In this document: in pieces, positions 1 through 8,320 of the stretch
Numbering within the stretch: position 1 is the first letter of the stretch
Layout: the number at the start of each line of letters is the position of its first letter
Origin: Chromatiaceae bacterium
Lineage (GTDB): Bacteria; Pseudomonadota; Gammaproteobacteria; Chromatiales; Chromatiaceae
Assembly: GCA_024235315.1 (NCBI GenBank)
Contig: JACKMP010000001.1
Span: 62,001 to 126,000, forward strand
Reading direction: 5' to 3'
DNA length: 64,000 bases
Made by a program: the position numbers and the translations under genes
The notes under the pieces: generated by a model
The model's input: the letters and a program-made list of their open reading frames with translations, nothing else
The model's database searches: none
Told to the model about the DNA's origin: nothing

Positions 1-850
1 CGCGCAACAGGCCGCCGAAATCGGGGGCGTGCTCCGACATGGCCTCGATTTCACTCATCACGCGTTCGGCCGCACCCTGGTGTGCGGCGGTGATCATCTC
101 CGGCAGGCGCTCCGTCGCCACCACCCCGAGCATGGCCCGCACGTCGGCGCTCCTGACTGAGCCACCACCGAACGCGATGGCCTGATCCAGAAGACTCAGG
201 CCGTCGCGCATGCTGCCGTCTGCCGCGCGCGCCAGGATGCCCAGTGCATCAGCCTCGAATTCGACCCGCTCGGCTTCGAGGATATGCCGGATCTGGCCCT
301 CGATCTGCGCCACCGGCAGGCGTTTCAGGTTGAATTGCAGGCAGCGCGACAGCACGGTCACCGGGACCTTCTGAGGGTCAGTGGTGGCGAGCAGAAACTT
401 GACGTGCGGCGGCGGTTCCTCGAGCGTCTTCAGAAGGGCGTTGAAGCTGTGCCCGGAAAACATGTGCACCTCGTCGATCAGGTACACCTTGTAGCGGCCG
501 CGCACCGGGACATAAGGGACGTTCTCCAGCAACTCGCGCGTATCGTCCACCCCGGTCTTGGAGGCGGCATCCACCTCCAGCAGGTCGACAAAGCGCCCTT
601 CGTCGATCTCGCGGCACACGCTGCACTCACCGCAGGGTGTCGAACTGACCCCGGTCTCGCAGTTAAGTGATTTGGACAGGATCCGTGCCAGCGTGGTCTT
701 GCCGACGCCGCGGGTACCGGTGAACAGGTAGGCGTGATGCAGTCGATCATGATCCAGCGCATTGCTGAGCGCGCGCACCACATGCTCCTGACCGACCATC
801 TCGGTGAAGTTGCGCGGGCGCCATTTGCGGGCAAGTACCTGGTATGACAT
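1..850 (-). CDS. dnaX: DNA polymerase III subunit gamma/tau, N-terminal part (cut by window edge)
   Basis: DnaX is the ATPase of the clamp-loader complex that loads the beta sliding clamp at the replication fork. About 283 N-terminal residues are present; the gene runs off the left edge. The start at 850 gives MSYQVLARKWRP, the canonical DnaX N-terminus. Walker A (GTRGVGKTT) is at about residues 45-53, the zinc cysteines at about 64, 73, 76 and 79, and the Walker B-like LIDEVHMF follows. SRC and the AAA+ lid are also recognisable. The 4.5S RNA gene lies just upstream on the same strand. The C-terminal tau region, and any frameshift site producing gamma, are outside the window. Confidence 0.97.
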   Translation of the reverse strand, partial: MSYQVLARKWRPRNFTEMVGQEHVVRALSNALDHDRLHHAYLFTGTRGVGKTTLARILSKSLNCETGVSSTPCGECSVCREIDEGRFVDLLEVDAASKTGVDDTRELLENVPYVPVRGRYKVYLIDEVHMFSGHSFNALLKTLEEPPPHVKFLLATTDPQKVPVTVLSRCLQFNLKRLPVAQIEGQIRHILEAERVEFEADALGILARAADGSMRDGLSLLDQAIAFGGGSVRSADVRAMLGVVATERLPEMITAAHQGAAERVMSEIEAMSEHAPDFGGLLR

Positions 851-942
851 GCGGGGAAAACGGATCCGACGAAACAGGCCGTCAAGTCTACCCCAAGGAA
901 CAGGGAGGAAACAGGAAGCCGGCGGAAGGTCCGGCAGAGATT

Positions 943-1056
943 GGGCGGCGGCCCCGCCAGCGATTCCCGGCGCACAAGTCAACTGCTGCGGCTGCTCCCT
1001 TCCAGGCCTGACCGGGTTCGCAATCTATTGTCGCGGGAGACCAACGGGACCGCCAC
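943..1056 (-). ncRNA. ffs: 4.5S RNA (bacterial signal recognition particle RNA)
   Basis: On the minus strand this stretch reads as a small SRP RNA. The conserved apical domain GGTCAGGCCTGGAAGGAAGC contains the GGAA tetraloop and Ffh-binding asymmetric loop. The ends pair: GGCGGTCCCG (1054-1045) with CGGGGCCGCC (956-947), with one G-U pair. The roughly 114 nt length equals E. coli 4.5S RNA. The RNA binds Ffh and targets nascent membrane proteins to the Sec translocon. The exact ends are estimates from the terminal helix. It is transcribed toward dnaX, with an 86 bp gap before the dnaX start. Confidence 0.95.
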
Positions 1057-1221
1057 TGAGCCTGCGATTATGCCCGAAAAGTACCGATCGGGTAAGTCAA
1101 CACAGCAGGAACGGCGCTCCGCCCTGGCCAACCTCACACAATCCCCCGCGATTTGTGCGCGAGCCTGCGAACTCGATTCCGTAGACTTCGGCACGGGATT
1201 TCATGTACGGAAAGATGCGCG

Positions 1222-1848
1222 ATGCGGCATATCAAAAAAGCCCTCTCCTACTCGATCGCCGGCAGTCTCGGCCTGAGCGTGATTGCCAGCCTGCAGGGCT
1301 GCAGTGACCAGGGTCCCGGGCAACCGCGATCGAACAGCTTCGGGAGCGCGCAGGGCGACGCCATCGACGGCAACTACTTCCTGGTCATCGAGCAGACCGG
1401 CAGCGCACCCGACACCTACCGCTTGATCGAGAAACATGCGACCTCGGGACCGACCCGGGCCATTCTGCGCACCACAGACGGCAGCGAGCGTTTCCTGTCC
1501 GAAATGGAACTCAAGGAGATCGCCGCCGCCGAGGCCGCGCGCGTCGAGGCGGGCACGTCCCGCCTGACCCAGGAGCCCTCGATGCACAGCGGCGGCCTGT
1601 CCTTGGGCGAGACGCTGCTGGCCGCCGCCGCGGGATCGCTGGTCGGCGGCATGCTGGCCAACCGCCTTGCCTCCAACAGCAACTACCAGCGCACCCAGCA
1701 GAGCTACGGTGGCGGGCGACCGACGGCGACCATCTCGCAGCCGGCGAAACCGCAGACAACCGCCAAGGCCCAGCCGCGCACCGGGTTCTTCGGCGGTAGC
1801 AGCGGACGGCCGGCATCCGGCGGCGGCTTTGGCTCCTTCGGCGGTTGA
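1222..1848 (+). CDS. Predicted lipoprotein, YgiB/DUF1190-like position upstream of ygiC
   Basis: A 208-residue protein with an N-terminal signal ending in the lipobox LQGC at about residues 24-27, so it is probably a lipid-anchored envelope protein. A glycine/alanine-rich segment (about residues 125-150) could be a short membrane-associated region. The C-terminus is low complexity (Gly, Ser, Phe-Gly-Gly repeats), as in YgiB-type proteins. The start at 1222 is preceded by GGAAAG with good spacing, and longer starts would spoil the signal peptide. It lies 7 bp upstream of the ygiC-like ATP-grasp gene. The same ygiB-ygiC pairing occurs in E. coli and supports linkage, but sequence similarity to YgiB is only general. 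The molecular function is unknown. Confidence 0.75.
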   Translation: MRHIKKALSYSIAGSLGLSVIASLQGCSDQGPGQPRSNSFGSAQGDAIDGNYFLVIEQTGSAPDTYRLIEKHATSGPTRAILRTTDGSERFLSEMELKEIAAAEAARVEAGTSRLTQEPSMHSGGLSLGETLLAAAAGSLVGGMLANRLASNSNYQRTQQSYGGGRPTATISQPAKPQTTAKAQPRTGFFGGSSGRPASGGGFGSFGG

Positions 1849-1855
1849 TGCCCGC

Positions 1856-3031
1856 ATGAGAACGCAGACGGTCGAGCCGCTGAACCGGGCGCTGATGGAG
1901 GAAATCGGCATGACCTGGCATACCGATCCCGATGGCAGCAGTTACATCGGCCGGGAACTGGTGCTGGTGTCCGAAGAAGAGGCGGAAGCCTATTACGAGG
2001 CGGCGAATACGCTGTACGGCCTCTTTGTCGAAGCGGCGCAGCAGGTGATCGACAGGCAGCTGTATATGCAGCTGGGCATCCCGTCCAACCTGGTCGGCCT
2101 GATCGAGGACAGCTGGGACAAAGACGACATCCACCTGTACGGGCGCTTCGATCTCGCCGGTGGCCTCGACGGCCTGCCGATCAAGCTGATCGAGTTCAAC
2201 GCCGACACCCCGACCAGCCTGTTCGAGACCTCGATCGTGCAATGGGCACTGCTCAAGGCCAACGGCATGGACGAGACCCGCCAGTTCAACAACCTGCACG
2301 AGATGCTGGGCGAGAACCTGCGCCGCCTGATCACTCGTAACAAGCCGCTGGACGAATTCGGTGAGCGCTATGGCGGTGAGAAACTGCTGTTTTCCAGTGT
2401 CGACAGTCAGCCCGAAGAGGAGCGTACCGTGCGCTATCTGCAGCAGATCGCGCACGATGCCGGTTTCTATACCGATTTCTGCTACATGCACGAGGCCGGT
2501 TTCAGCGAACAGGACGGCGTGTTCAACAAGGAGGCACAGCTGGCAGACTTCTGGTTCAAACTGTTTCCCTGGGAGGACATTGCCAGCGAAGAACTCGAAC
2601 TCACACGCATGCTCGAAAAGGCAAGCAGGAAGGGGCACACGCGGATATTGAATCCGGCCTACACACTGCTGTTTCAGAGCAAGGGCATCATGAAACTGCT
2701 GTACGACATGTTCCCTGACTCACCCTACCTGCTGCGCACCGATTTTGCGCCGCTGGCCGGTGTCGAGCAGGTCAGCAAGAAACTCTTCGGTCGCGAGGGG
2801 GCCAACATGGCGGTGCTTGCGGCTGACGGCTCGACAGTGGCGAGCACCGGTGGCCCTTACGCCCACCACAAGTCGATCTACCAGGAACGTGCGCTTTTCG
2901 CGCAGGACGCCGGGGGCGCCAACTACCAGGCCGGTGTGTTCCATGCGCACGAGGCCTGCGGGCTGGGTTTTCGTCGTGGCGGGGCCATCCTCGACAACAT
3001 GAGCAAGTTCGTAGGCCACATCATCGTCTAG
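1856..3031 (+). CDS. ygiC: Glutathionylspermidine synthase family ATP-grasp protein (YgiC-like)
   Basis: A 391-residue ATP-grasp ligase of the glutathionylspermidine synthase C-terminal family, which forms an amide bond using ATP. Characteristic segments are LIEFNADTPTSLFET near residues 110-124, KLFPWED, GIMKLLYDMFP and FGREGANM (ATP-grasp lid and Mg-binding region). The N-terminal amidase domain of bifunctional Gsp synthetase is absent, as in YgiC and YjfC. ATG at 1856 follows the upstream stop by 7 bp; a longer upstream frame exists but is a shadow of the lipoprotein gene. The natural substrate of YgiC-type enzymes is unclear. Its last 312 bp are overlapped antisense by the LEA-type gene. 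Confidence 0.9.
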   Translation: MRTQTVEPLNRALMEEIGMTWHTDPDGSSYIGRELVLVSEEEAEAYYEAANTLYGLFVEAAQQVIDRQLYMQLGIPSNLVGLIEDSWDKDDIHLYGRFDLAGGLDGLPIKLIEFNADTPTSLFETSIVQWALLKANGMDETRQFNNLHEMLGENLRRLITRNKPLDEFGERYGGEKLLFSSVDSQPEEERTVRYLQQIAHDAGFYTDFCYMHEAGFSEQDGVFNKEAQLADFWFKLFPWEDIASEELELTRMLEKASRKGHTRILNPAYTLLFQSKGIMKLLYDMFPDSPYLLRTDFAPLAGVEQVSKKLFGREGANMAVLAADGSTVASTGGPYAHHKSIYQERALFAQDAGGANYQAGVFHAHEACGLGFRRGGAILDNMSKFVGHIIV

Positions 3032-3499
3032 TGCGCCATGACCGCTCGGCAGTGCCACTTCGCCGGACTCGTGAAAACTCACACCGCCAAATCCGCTGCC
3101 TGTCGAGAAACTGCCGGAGATCTCGTAGTCCAGCGCGCGTCCCTCACGCGACCGCATGCTCTCGACCATGCGCAGCATTCCAAACACCGTACTCACCATC
3201 CGCACCTCGATCTTCGCATCGGCATAGCCCGGCACGGTCACTGACTGATCCGTCACACCCGAGCCGAAATCCCTGCCGTTGATCGCCAGGTCGAAACTGC
3301 CGCCACGGATATCGATCGCATCGGCCGCCCGGTTCTGCACCCGCAGCGTCACCCGGTATACCTGCTCCAGCAGCGTGGCCTCGATCACCCGGATATCCGA
3401 CACGGTGACCCGAATGCTGTCGCGCTGCGTGCCAAGACCTGCACAACCGGACCCCAGCAATACAAGGATTACGGTCAATACCCTGAGGTGAAACGTCAT
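2720..3499 (-). CDS. LEA type 2 family lipoprotein with antisense-encoded C-terminal extension
   Basis: The first roughly 155 residues match the LEA14/WHy-type beta-sandwich lipoproteins: a signal with lipobox GSGC, then TLRVQNRAADAIDIRGGSF, LAINGRDFGSGV and a final SGEVALP strand. In the family the protein normally stops there. Here the frame stays open for about 100 more residues and runs into the convergent ygiC gene, ending at 2720. ATG at 3499 has AGGGG six bases upstream, so it is preferred over the in-frame TTG at 3514. Either a stop codon was lost or sequenced wrongly, or this is a genuine overlapping extension. The N-terminal domain is secure; the true C-terminus is not. The role is probably periplasmic or outer-membrane stress related, by family analogy only. 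Confidence 0.7.
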   Translation of the reverse strand: MTFHLRVLTVILVLLGSGCAGLGTQRDSIRVTVSDIRVIEATLLEQVYRVTLRVQNRAADAIDIRGGSFDLAINGRDFGSGVTDQSVTVPGYADAKIEVRMVSTVFGMLRMVESMRSREGRALDYEISGSFSTGSGFGGVSFHESGEVALPSGHGALDDDVAYELAHVVEDGPATTKTQPAGLVRMEHTGLVVGAPGVLREKRTFLVDRLVVGVRATGARHCRAVSRKHRHVGPLATEEFLADLLDTGQRRKIGAQQVG

Positions 3500-3714
3500 A
3501 TTTTTCCCCTGCAAGCGGCCGCCACGGTTTGCGGTGGTGTCAGCTTCAGCTTAATGCAAACGGGAGTCTGCCGGTAACCTGACGACGACGGTGTTCCAAT
3601 GCAACGCTCATTGCAGCAAAGACCTCCCTGGGTCAATGATTGCGTGCCCGCACCATACCCGTACCGGTTTGCTGAGCTAAGCTGATACCGACGCTCAACC
3701 GCATCGCGAGACCC

Positions 3715-4833
3715 ATGGACGACAACGGATTTCTTCCCCGCCAAGCGCTACAGACGCTGCTCGACGTATTGCGTCGGCAGGGTTATCGCACCATCGGCCC
3801 GGTGGTGCAGGACTCGGTGGTGCAATACCGTGACATCGATGCCACCGACCAGCTGCCCAGTGGCTGGACGGACGACCAGGCACCCGGGCGCTATCGACTC
3901 ACCCACGTGGACTCACCGCGTTGTTTTGCCTGGGCGACTGGCGCACAGGCTCTCAAGCCACATCTGTTTCATGCACGCGAGGTGCTCTGGAGCGCGCGGC
4001 GTGACGACACCGGCAGGCTGGCGTTCAGCGAACAAGAGCCCGATGTCCGGCGCCTTGCGGTGATCGGGGCCCGCGCCTGTGACCTCGCAGCGCTGAACCT
4101 GCAGGACCGGCATTTCCTGCACACGATCAACGATCCCTACTACGCGGCAAAGCGCCAGGGTCTCTTCGTCGTCGCCGTACACTGCGCCTACCCGGCAGAC
4201 ACCTGCTTCTGCGCCTCGACCGGCGATGGCCCTCGTGCCAAGCAGGGCTTCGACCTCGCACTGAGCGAACTGGATGACGGCTTTATCGTCGAGATCGGCA
4301 GTGAACGGGGCCGCGCGATTGCCGCGCAGTTGCCGTTGCTGGCCACCACCGGCGAGCAGGTTCGCGAGGCCACCGACGCGATCACCGAGGCCGCGAACCG
4401 GCAGTTTCGCCAACTGCCATCCACCCATCTGCGCGACACCCTGTTCAGCCGGCTTCAGCACCCGCGTTGGGACGATGTTGCGGCGCGCTGCCTGGCGTGC
4501 GGCAACTGTACCAGCGTATGTCCAACCTGCTTCTGTCATGCGGAACATGACGATGTAGAACTGGGTGGCACCGCCAGCCGGCATCTGCGTGAGTGGGATT
4601 CATGTTTCAGCGAAGGACACGGCCATCTGCATGGATTCAACGTCCGGCCAAACACGCATCATCGCTACCGTCAGTGGATGACCCACAAGCTGGGCAGCTG
4701 GCACGATCAGTACGGACGCAGCGGTTGCGTCGGTTGCGGCCGCTGCATAACCTGGTGTCCTGTTGGCATCGACATCACCGAAGAGGCCAACGCAATCTGC
4801 GCCGGGGACCTGCCACAGGAGGGTTCACCATGA
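3715..4833 (+). CDS. hydB: Group 3b [NiFe]-hydrogenase, beta subunit (Fe-S electron transfer)
   Basis: A 372-residue cytoplasmic electron-transfer subunit that relays electrons between the hydrogenase core and the flavin subunit. Two 4Fe-4S binding motifs are visible near the C-terminus: CLACGNCTSVCPTC and CVGCGRCITWCPVG. The N-terminal half carries the family's ARACDLAALN and HCAYPADTCFCAS segments, as in sulfhydrogenase beta and anaerobic sulfite reductase A subunits. It is first in a tight operon whose order beta-gamma-delta-alpha matches Pyrococcus hydBGDA. Its stop overlaps the start of the next gene (ATGA). ATG at 3715 is the only start in frame that keeps the conserved N-terminus. Confidence 0.93.
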   Translation: MDDNGFLPRQALQTLLDVLRRQGYRTIGPVVQDSVVQYRDIDATDQLPSGWTDDQAPGRYRLTHVDSPRCFAWATGAQALKPHLFHAREVLWSARRDDTGRLAFSEQEPDVRRLAVIGARACDLAALNLQDRHFLHTINDPYYAAKRQGLFVVAVHCAYPADTCFCASTGDGPRAKQGFDLALSELDDGFIVEIGSERGRAIAAQLPLLATTGEQVREATDAITEAANRQFRQLPSTHLRDTLFSRLQHPRWDDVAARCLACGNCTSVCPTCFCHAEHDDVELGGTASRHLREWDSCFSEGHGHLHGFNVRPNTHHRYRQWMTHKLGSWHDQYGRSGCVGCGRCITWCPVGIDITEEANAICAGDLPQEGSP

Positions 4834-5651
4834 ACCACTACCTGCCGCGCGAGGCACAGATCGTGGCCCGCACTGAAGAGTCGCCCAACACCTTCAGCCT
4901 GCATCTGCAACTGACCGATGCCGCGCCCTATTCCTTCGCTCCCGGCCAGTTCAACATGTTGTACCTGTATGGCTCCGGCGAGGTGCCGATCTCGATCGTC
5001 TCCGGGTCTGCCGAAGACGGTGTGCTGGTCCACACGATCCGCGCGCTGGGACGCATCACCAAGGGCCTGTCGGCGCTGAGGGTCGGCGACCGGATTGGGC
5101 TGCGCGGGCCTTACGGTCGCGGCTGGCCGATGCGCGCGGCGGAGGAACACGACCTGATCATCGTCACCGGAGGGCTCGGCTGCGCACCCGCGGTGTCGAT
5201 CATCCACCACGTCCTGATGCACCGTGAACGCTACGGGCATTTGAGCATCCTGCAAGGTGTCAAACACACCGACGACCTGATCTGGCGCGAACAGTACGAT
5301 GCCTGGGCCGGACTGCCCGACGTCGAGGTCCTGCTCGCCGCTGACGTCGCCGAACCAGGCTGGCGGGGACATGTGGGACTGGTCACCGCACTGTTTGACC
5401 AACTGTCGCTGCGGGCCGGGCAGACCGTCGCCATGCTGTGCGGACCGGAACTGATGATGCGTGCCGCCGCCCAGGACCTGCACGAACGCGGCCTGGCCGC
5501 CGATGCCATACACCTGAGCATGGAGCGCAACATGCAATGCGCGGTGGGGCACTGCGGACACTGCCAGTTCGGTGGCCATTTCGTGTGCCGTGACGGCCCG
5601 GTATTCGCCTGGCCACAGGTGCGCGAGCTGCTCGGCGTAAGGGGGTTCTGA
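4830..5651 (+). CDS. hydG: Group 3b [NiFe]-hydrogenase, gamma subunit (FAD/NAD(P)-binding)
   Basis: A 273-residue ferredoxin-NADP reductase-like subunit that reduces or oxidises NAD(P) with electrons from the hydrogenase core. The FAD-binding barrel is N-terminal (PISIVSGSAEDG replaces the usual RPYS-type motif). The nucleotide-binding domain has VTGGLGCAPA, and CGPELMM lies further on. A C-terminal [2Fe-2S] cluster motif, CAVGHCGHCQFGGHFVC, is complete. ATG at 4830 overlaps the hydB stop by 4 bp; an upstream in-frame ATG at 4593 lies inside hydB and is discarded. The next gene begins 1 bp after its stop, implying translational coupling. Confidence 0.93.
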   Translation: MNHYLPREAQIVARTEESPNTFSLHLQLTDAAPYSFAPGQFNMLYLYGSGEVPISIVSGSAEDGVLVHTIRALGRITKGLSALRVGDRIGLRGPYGRGWPMRAAEEHDLIIVTGGLGCAPAVSIIHHVLMHRERYGHLSILQGVKHTDDLIWREQYDAWAGLPDVEVLLAADVAEPGWRGHVGLVTALFDQLSLRAGQTVAMLCGPELMMRAAAQDLHERGLAADAIHLSMERNMQCAVGHCGHCQFGGHFVCRDGPVFAWPQVRELLGVRGF

Positions 5652-5652
5652 A

Positions 5653-6444
5653 ATGGACAAACCAAGCATCGCCGTGCACAAGTTCTCATCCTGTGACGGT
5701 TGCCAGCTGGCGTTTCTGAATGCCGGTGAGGACCTGCTGAAACTCGCCGGGTTGGTCGATATCAGGCACTTCCTGGAGGCCGGCGTCGCCGACGAGTACG
5801 CACGGGTGGACATCGCCTTCGTCGAGGGCAGCGTCTCGACCACCGACGAGCTTACCCGCATCCAGCGTGTGCGTGGCTGTAGCCGTTACCTGGTCACCCT
5901 GGGCGCCTGCGCCACCGCCGGCGGCCTGCAGGCGCTGCGCAACCTGGACGGCAGCAATACCGCATGGAAGCACGCGGTATATGCACAACCGGGGTTCATC
6001 CACACGCTCGACCAGGCCGAGCCGGTCAGCGCCCATGTCAAGGTCGATTTCGAGCTCTGGGGCTGCCCGGTCAACGGCCGCCAGGTACTCGCGGCGGTGC
6101 AGCAACTGCTGTTCGGCGTGGCACCGCTGGAGCAACGCGACAAGGTCTGCATGGAATGCAAACGCCAACACGCGACTTGCGTCATGGTAACCGAGGGCCG
6201 ACCGTGTCTGGGACCGGTCACGCGTACCGGCTGCGGTGCCCTGTGCCCACGTTTCGGGCGTGACTGTTATGCCTGTTTCGGCCCGGCCGAGAACCCCAAC
6301 ACTGCCGCATTGAGTCGCCGCCTCGAAGGACTCGGTCTTGCGCCGGCGGACGTGGCGCGTCGTTTCCTGTTCATCAACAGCCATGCACCGGCATTCAACG
6401 AGGCCGGCAGACAGCACTACCGGCAGGGCTTCAGCGATGACTGA
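5653..6444 (+). CDS. hydD: Group 3b [NiFe]-hydrogenase, delta (small) subunit
   Basis: A 263-residue small subunit that carries Fe-S clusters next to the NiFe active site. The proximal-cluster signature SSCDGCQLAF sits at residues 12-21, followed by LGACATAGG and WGCPVNGRQ. The C-terminal half is cysteine-rich (CMECKRQHATC, RPCLGP, GCGALCPRFGRDCYACFGP), consistent with medial and distal clusters. There is no twin-arginine signal, so the enzyme is cytoplasmic. It overlaps the large-subunit gene by 8 bp. Confidence 0.94.
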   Translation: MDKPSIAVHKFSSCDGCQLAFLNAGEDLLKLAGLVDIRHFLEAGVADEYARVDIAFVEGSVSTTDELTRIQRVRGCSRYLVTLGACATAGGLQALRNLDGSNTAWKHAVYAQPGFIHTLDQAEPVSAHVKVDFELWGCPVNGRQVLAAVQQLLFGVAPLEQRDKVCMECKRQHATCVMVTEGRPCLGPVTRTGCGALCPRFGRDCYACFGPAENPNTAALSRRLEGLGLAPADVARRFLFINSHAPAFNEAGRQHYRQGFSDD

Positions 6445-7732
6445 GCGTTCCGTGTCCATCCATGTGCCGGCAATGACCCGGGTCGAGGGTGAGGGTTCGC
6501 TGCGCCTGCGCATCGAGCACGGCGAGATTCGGGAACTGGCACTGGATATCTTCGAGCCGCCGCGCTATTTCGAGAAATTCCTCGAGGGCCGGCGCTATCA
6601 CGAGGTGCTGGACACGGTTGCTCGCATCTGTGGAATCTGTCCGGTCGCCTACCAGATGAGTGCCGCACAGGCAGTCGAAGACGCATTTGGCCTGGAACCC
6701 GGCCCCTGGGTACGCGATATGCGCCGCGTGTTCTATTGCGGCGAGTGGCTGCAGAGTCACGCCCTGCACGTACACCTGCTTGCCGCACCGGATTTCCTCG
6801 GCTTTGACAGCGTCGTCGGCATGGCGGCACGCCACCCCGAGGTGGTGCGCCGCGGCCTGCGCCTGCAGGGACTGGGAAACGCATTGATCCGGCTGCTCGG
6901 CGGGCGCTCGGTGCACCCGGTCGGGGCCAGTGTCGGCGGTTTCTTTCGCGCGCCTGTCGAGGCCGAGGTCGGTGACATGCTCGAACAACTGCACGCCGCG
7001 CTGCCCGACGCACATGACCTGGTATTGTGGGCGGCCGCGCTCAAGCTGCCGCAGGACGAGCAGGCGTTCACCAGCGTCGCCCTGCGCCACGACACCGACT
7101 ACCCGTTCGCGCAGGGGCGCATCGTATCGGACGATGGCCTGAATATCGCAATCGCGCAATATGGGGATCATTTCGTCGAGGAACACCGACCACACTCGAC
7201 GGCGCTGTTTTCGCTGCTGCACGGCGCGCCCTACCTGGTGGGCCCGCTGGCGCGACTCAACCTCAATCGCGATCACCTGCCGGCGGCCAGCCTCACGCTG
7301 CTGCTGCAGACCGGCGTGGTGTTCCCGAGCAGCAACATGTTTCACAGCCTGCTCGCACGCACACTGGAGATCCACGTGGCGATCGTCGAGGCGATCCGCC
7401 TGCTCGAGAACTACCGGCGGCCAACGGCGGCCCAGGTCGCGGTGACGCCACGCGCCGGGATCGGCTACGGCGCCACCGAGGCACCACGCGGGCTGTTGTG
7501 GCACCGCTACGAACTGGACGATCGGGGCATCGTGCGTGCGGCGCGTATCGTGCCGCCGACCAGCCAGAACCAGGCGCGCATCGAGGCGGACCTGCGTCGC
7601 AGCCTGCTCCAATACGGTCTGAACCGGCCCGATGACAAACTGCGTCTGCGTGCCGAAACAGTGATCCGCAACTATGATCCGTGCATCTCCTGCGCCACCC
7701 ATTTTCTGAAGATCGGGGTGACGCGCCGGTGA
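6437..7732 (+). CDS. hydA: Group 3b [NiFe]-hydrogenase, alpha (large, catalytic) subunit
   Basis: A 431-residue catalytic subunit that binds the NiFe(CN)2CO centre and interconverts H2 with protons and electrons, here coupled to NAD(P). Both nickel-binding motifs are present: RICGICPV near the N-terminus and DPCISCATH near the C-terminus. Nine residues (FLKIGVTRR) follow the terminal His and form the peptide expected to be removed by the maturation protease encoded next. ATG at 6437 lies 8 bp before the hydD stop; an in-frame ATG at 6338 lies inside hydD and is rejected. Group 3b is assigned from the four-subunit hydBGDA composition. Confidence 0.95.
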   Translation: MTERSVSIHVPAMTRVEGEGSLRLRIEHGEIRELALDIFEPPRYFEKFLEGRRYHEVLDTVARICGICPVAYQMSAAQAVEDAFGLEPGPWVRDMRRVFYCGEWLQSHALHVHLLAAPDFLGFDSVVGMAARHPEVVRRGLRLQGLGNALIRLLGGRSVHPVGASVGGFFRAPVEAEVGDMLEQLHAALPDAHDLVLWAAALKLPQDEQAFTSVALRHDTDYPFAQGRIVSDDGLNIAIAQYGDHFVEEHRPHSTALFSLLHGAPYLVGPLARLNLNRDHLPAASLTLLLQTGVVFPSSNMFHSLLARTLEIHVAIVEAIRLLENYRRPTAAQVAVTPRAGIGYGATEAPRGLLWHRYELDDRGIVRAARIVPPTSQNQARIEADLRRSLLQYGLNRPDDKLRLRAETVIRNYDPCISCATHFLKIGVTRR

Positions 7733-8208
7733 TCCGGATCATCGGCCTGGGCTCACCATTTGGCGATGATCAGGTCGGCTGGCGGGTGATCGAACTGCTG
7801 CAAGACAGGCTGGATCCGCAGGTCGACCTCGTCGCCCTGGACCGGCCCGGCGCAGCACTGATCAACTGGATGGCCGGTGTACGACGGCTGGTGATCGTTG
7901 ACGCCCTCGTCTCCGGACATGCCCCAGGTCATACCGCCCGGCTGACCGATTCGGATCTGGACGCACTGGCAGGTGGGACAAGCAGCCATCAACTCGACCT
8001 TGCGCAGACGCTGGCGCTGGCGGGCGCGCTCGACTGCCTGCCGGAACAGGTCGAGATCTATGGCATTGAGATCGATGCGCTGCAACGCACCGGATTGAGT
8101 GGCGCAGTGGCCGACAGTGCGGTGACACTCGCCAAAACCCTGGCCAAGACGTTGACCGACCTCCCGGTCACGCGTGTCGAAACGCCAAATTCTTGCTCTA
8201 GATCATAA
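7729..8208 (+). CDS. Hydrogenase maturation protease (HycI/HyaD family)
   Basis: A 159-residue endopeptidase that cleaves the C-terminal peptide of the large subunit after nickel insertion. The N-terminus reads MIRIIGLGSPFGDDQVGWRV, with the family's GxGxxFxxDDxxG core and the nickel-sensing acidic residue. I chose the GTG at 7729, which overlaps the hydA stop by 4 bp; the longer in-frame ATG at 7681 lies inside hydA. It is the last gene of the operon and its substrate is almost certainly HydA. The other maturation genes (hypA-F) are not in this window. Confidence 0.92.
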   Translation: MIRIIGLGSPFGDDQVGWRVIELLQDRLDPQVDLVALDRPGAALINWMAGVRRLVIVDALVSGHAPGHTARLTDSDLDALAGGTSSHQLDLAQTLALAGALDCLPEQVEIYGIEIDALQRTGLSGAVADSAVTLAKTLAKTLTDLPVTRVETPNSCSRS

Positions 8209-8235
8209 TTCAGGACTTTCTAATGCGGGTATATT
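8193..8235 (+). promoter_or_regulatory. Candidate FNR/Anr-type promoter upstream of the cytochrome-DUF302 gene
   Basis: TTGCTCTAGATCAT at 8193-8206 matches the FNR/Anr consensus TTGAT-N4-ATCAA at 8 of 10 positions. A -10-like TATATT lies at 8230-8235. The implied start near 8242 would put the site's centre at about -42, the usual activating (class II) position. No good -35 hexamer is seen, as expected for such promoters. This suggests oxygen-limited expression of the cytochrome gene. The assignment rests on pattern and spacing only. Confidence 0.4.
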
Positions 8236-8320
8236 GCGCGCCCTCGTGATATTGCCTGCCAACCCCGTGCAGTAACCGGCAGCCTCGATCGCACCAAAAA
8301 AACTAATGGGGTACCGAATC

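Noticed and set aside
1511..2638. 375-residue minus-strand frame across the lipoprotein and ygiC genes
   Set aside because: It is antisense to two well-supported genes, has no domain and only a biased, Arg-rich composition.
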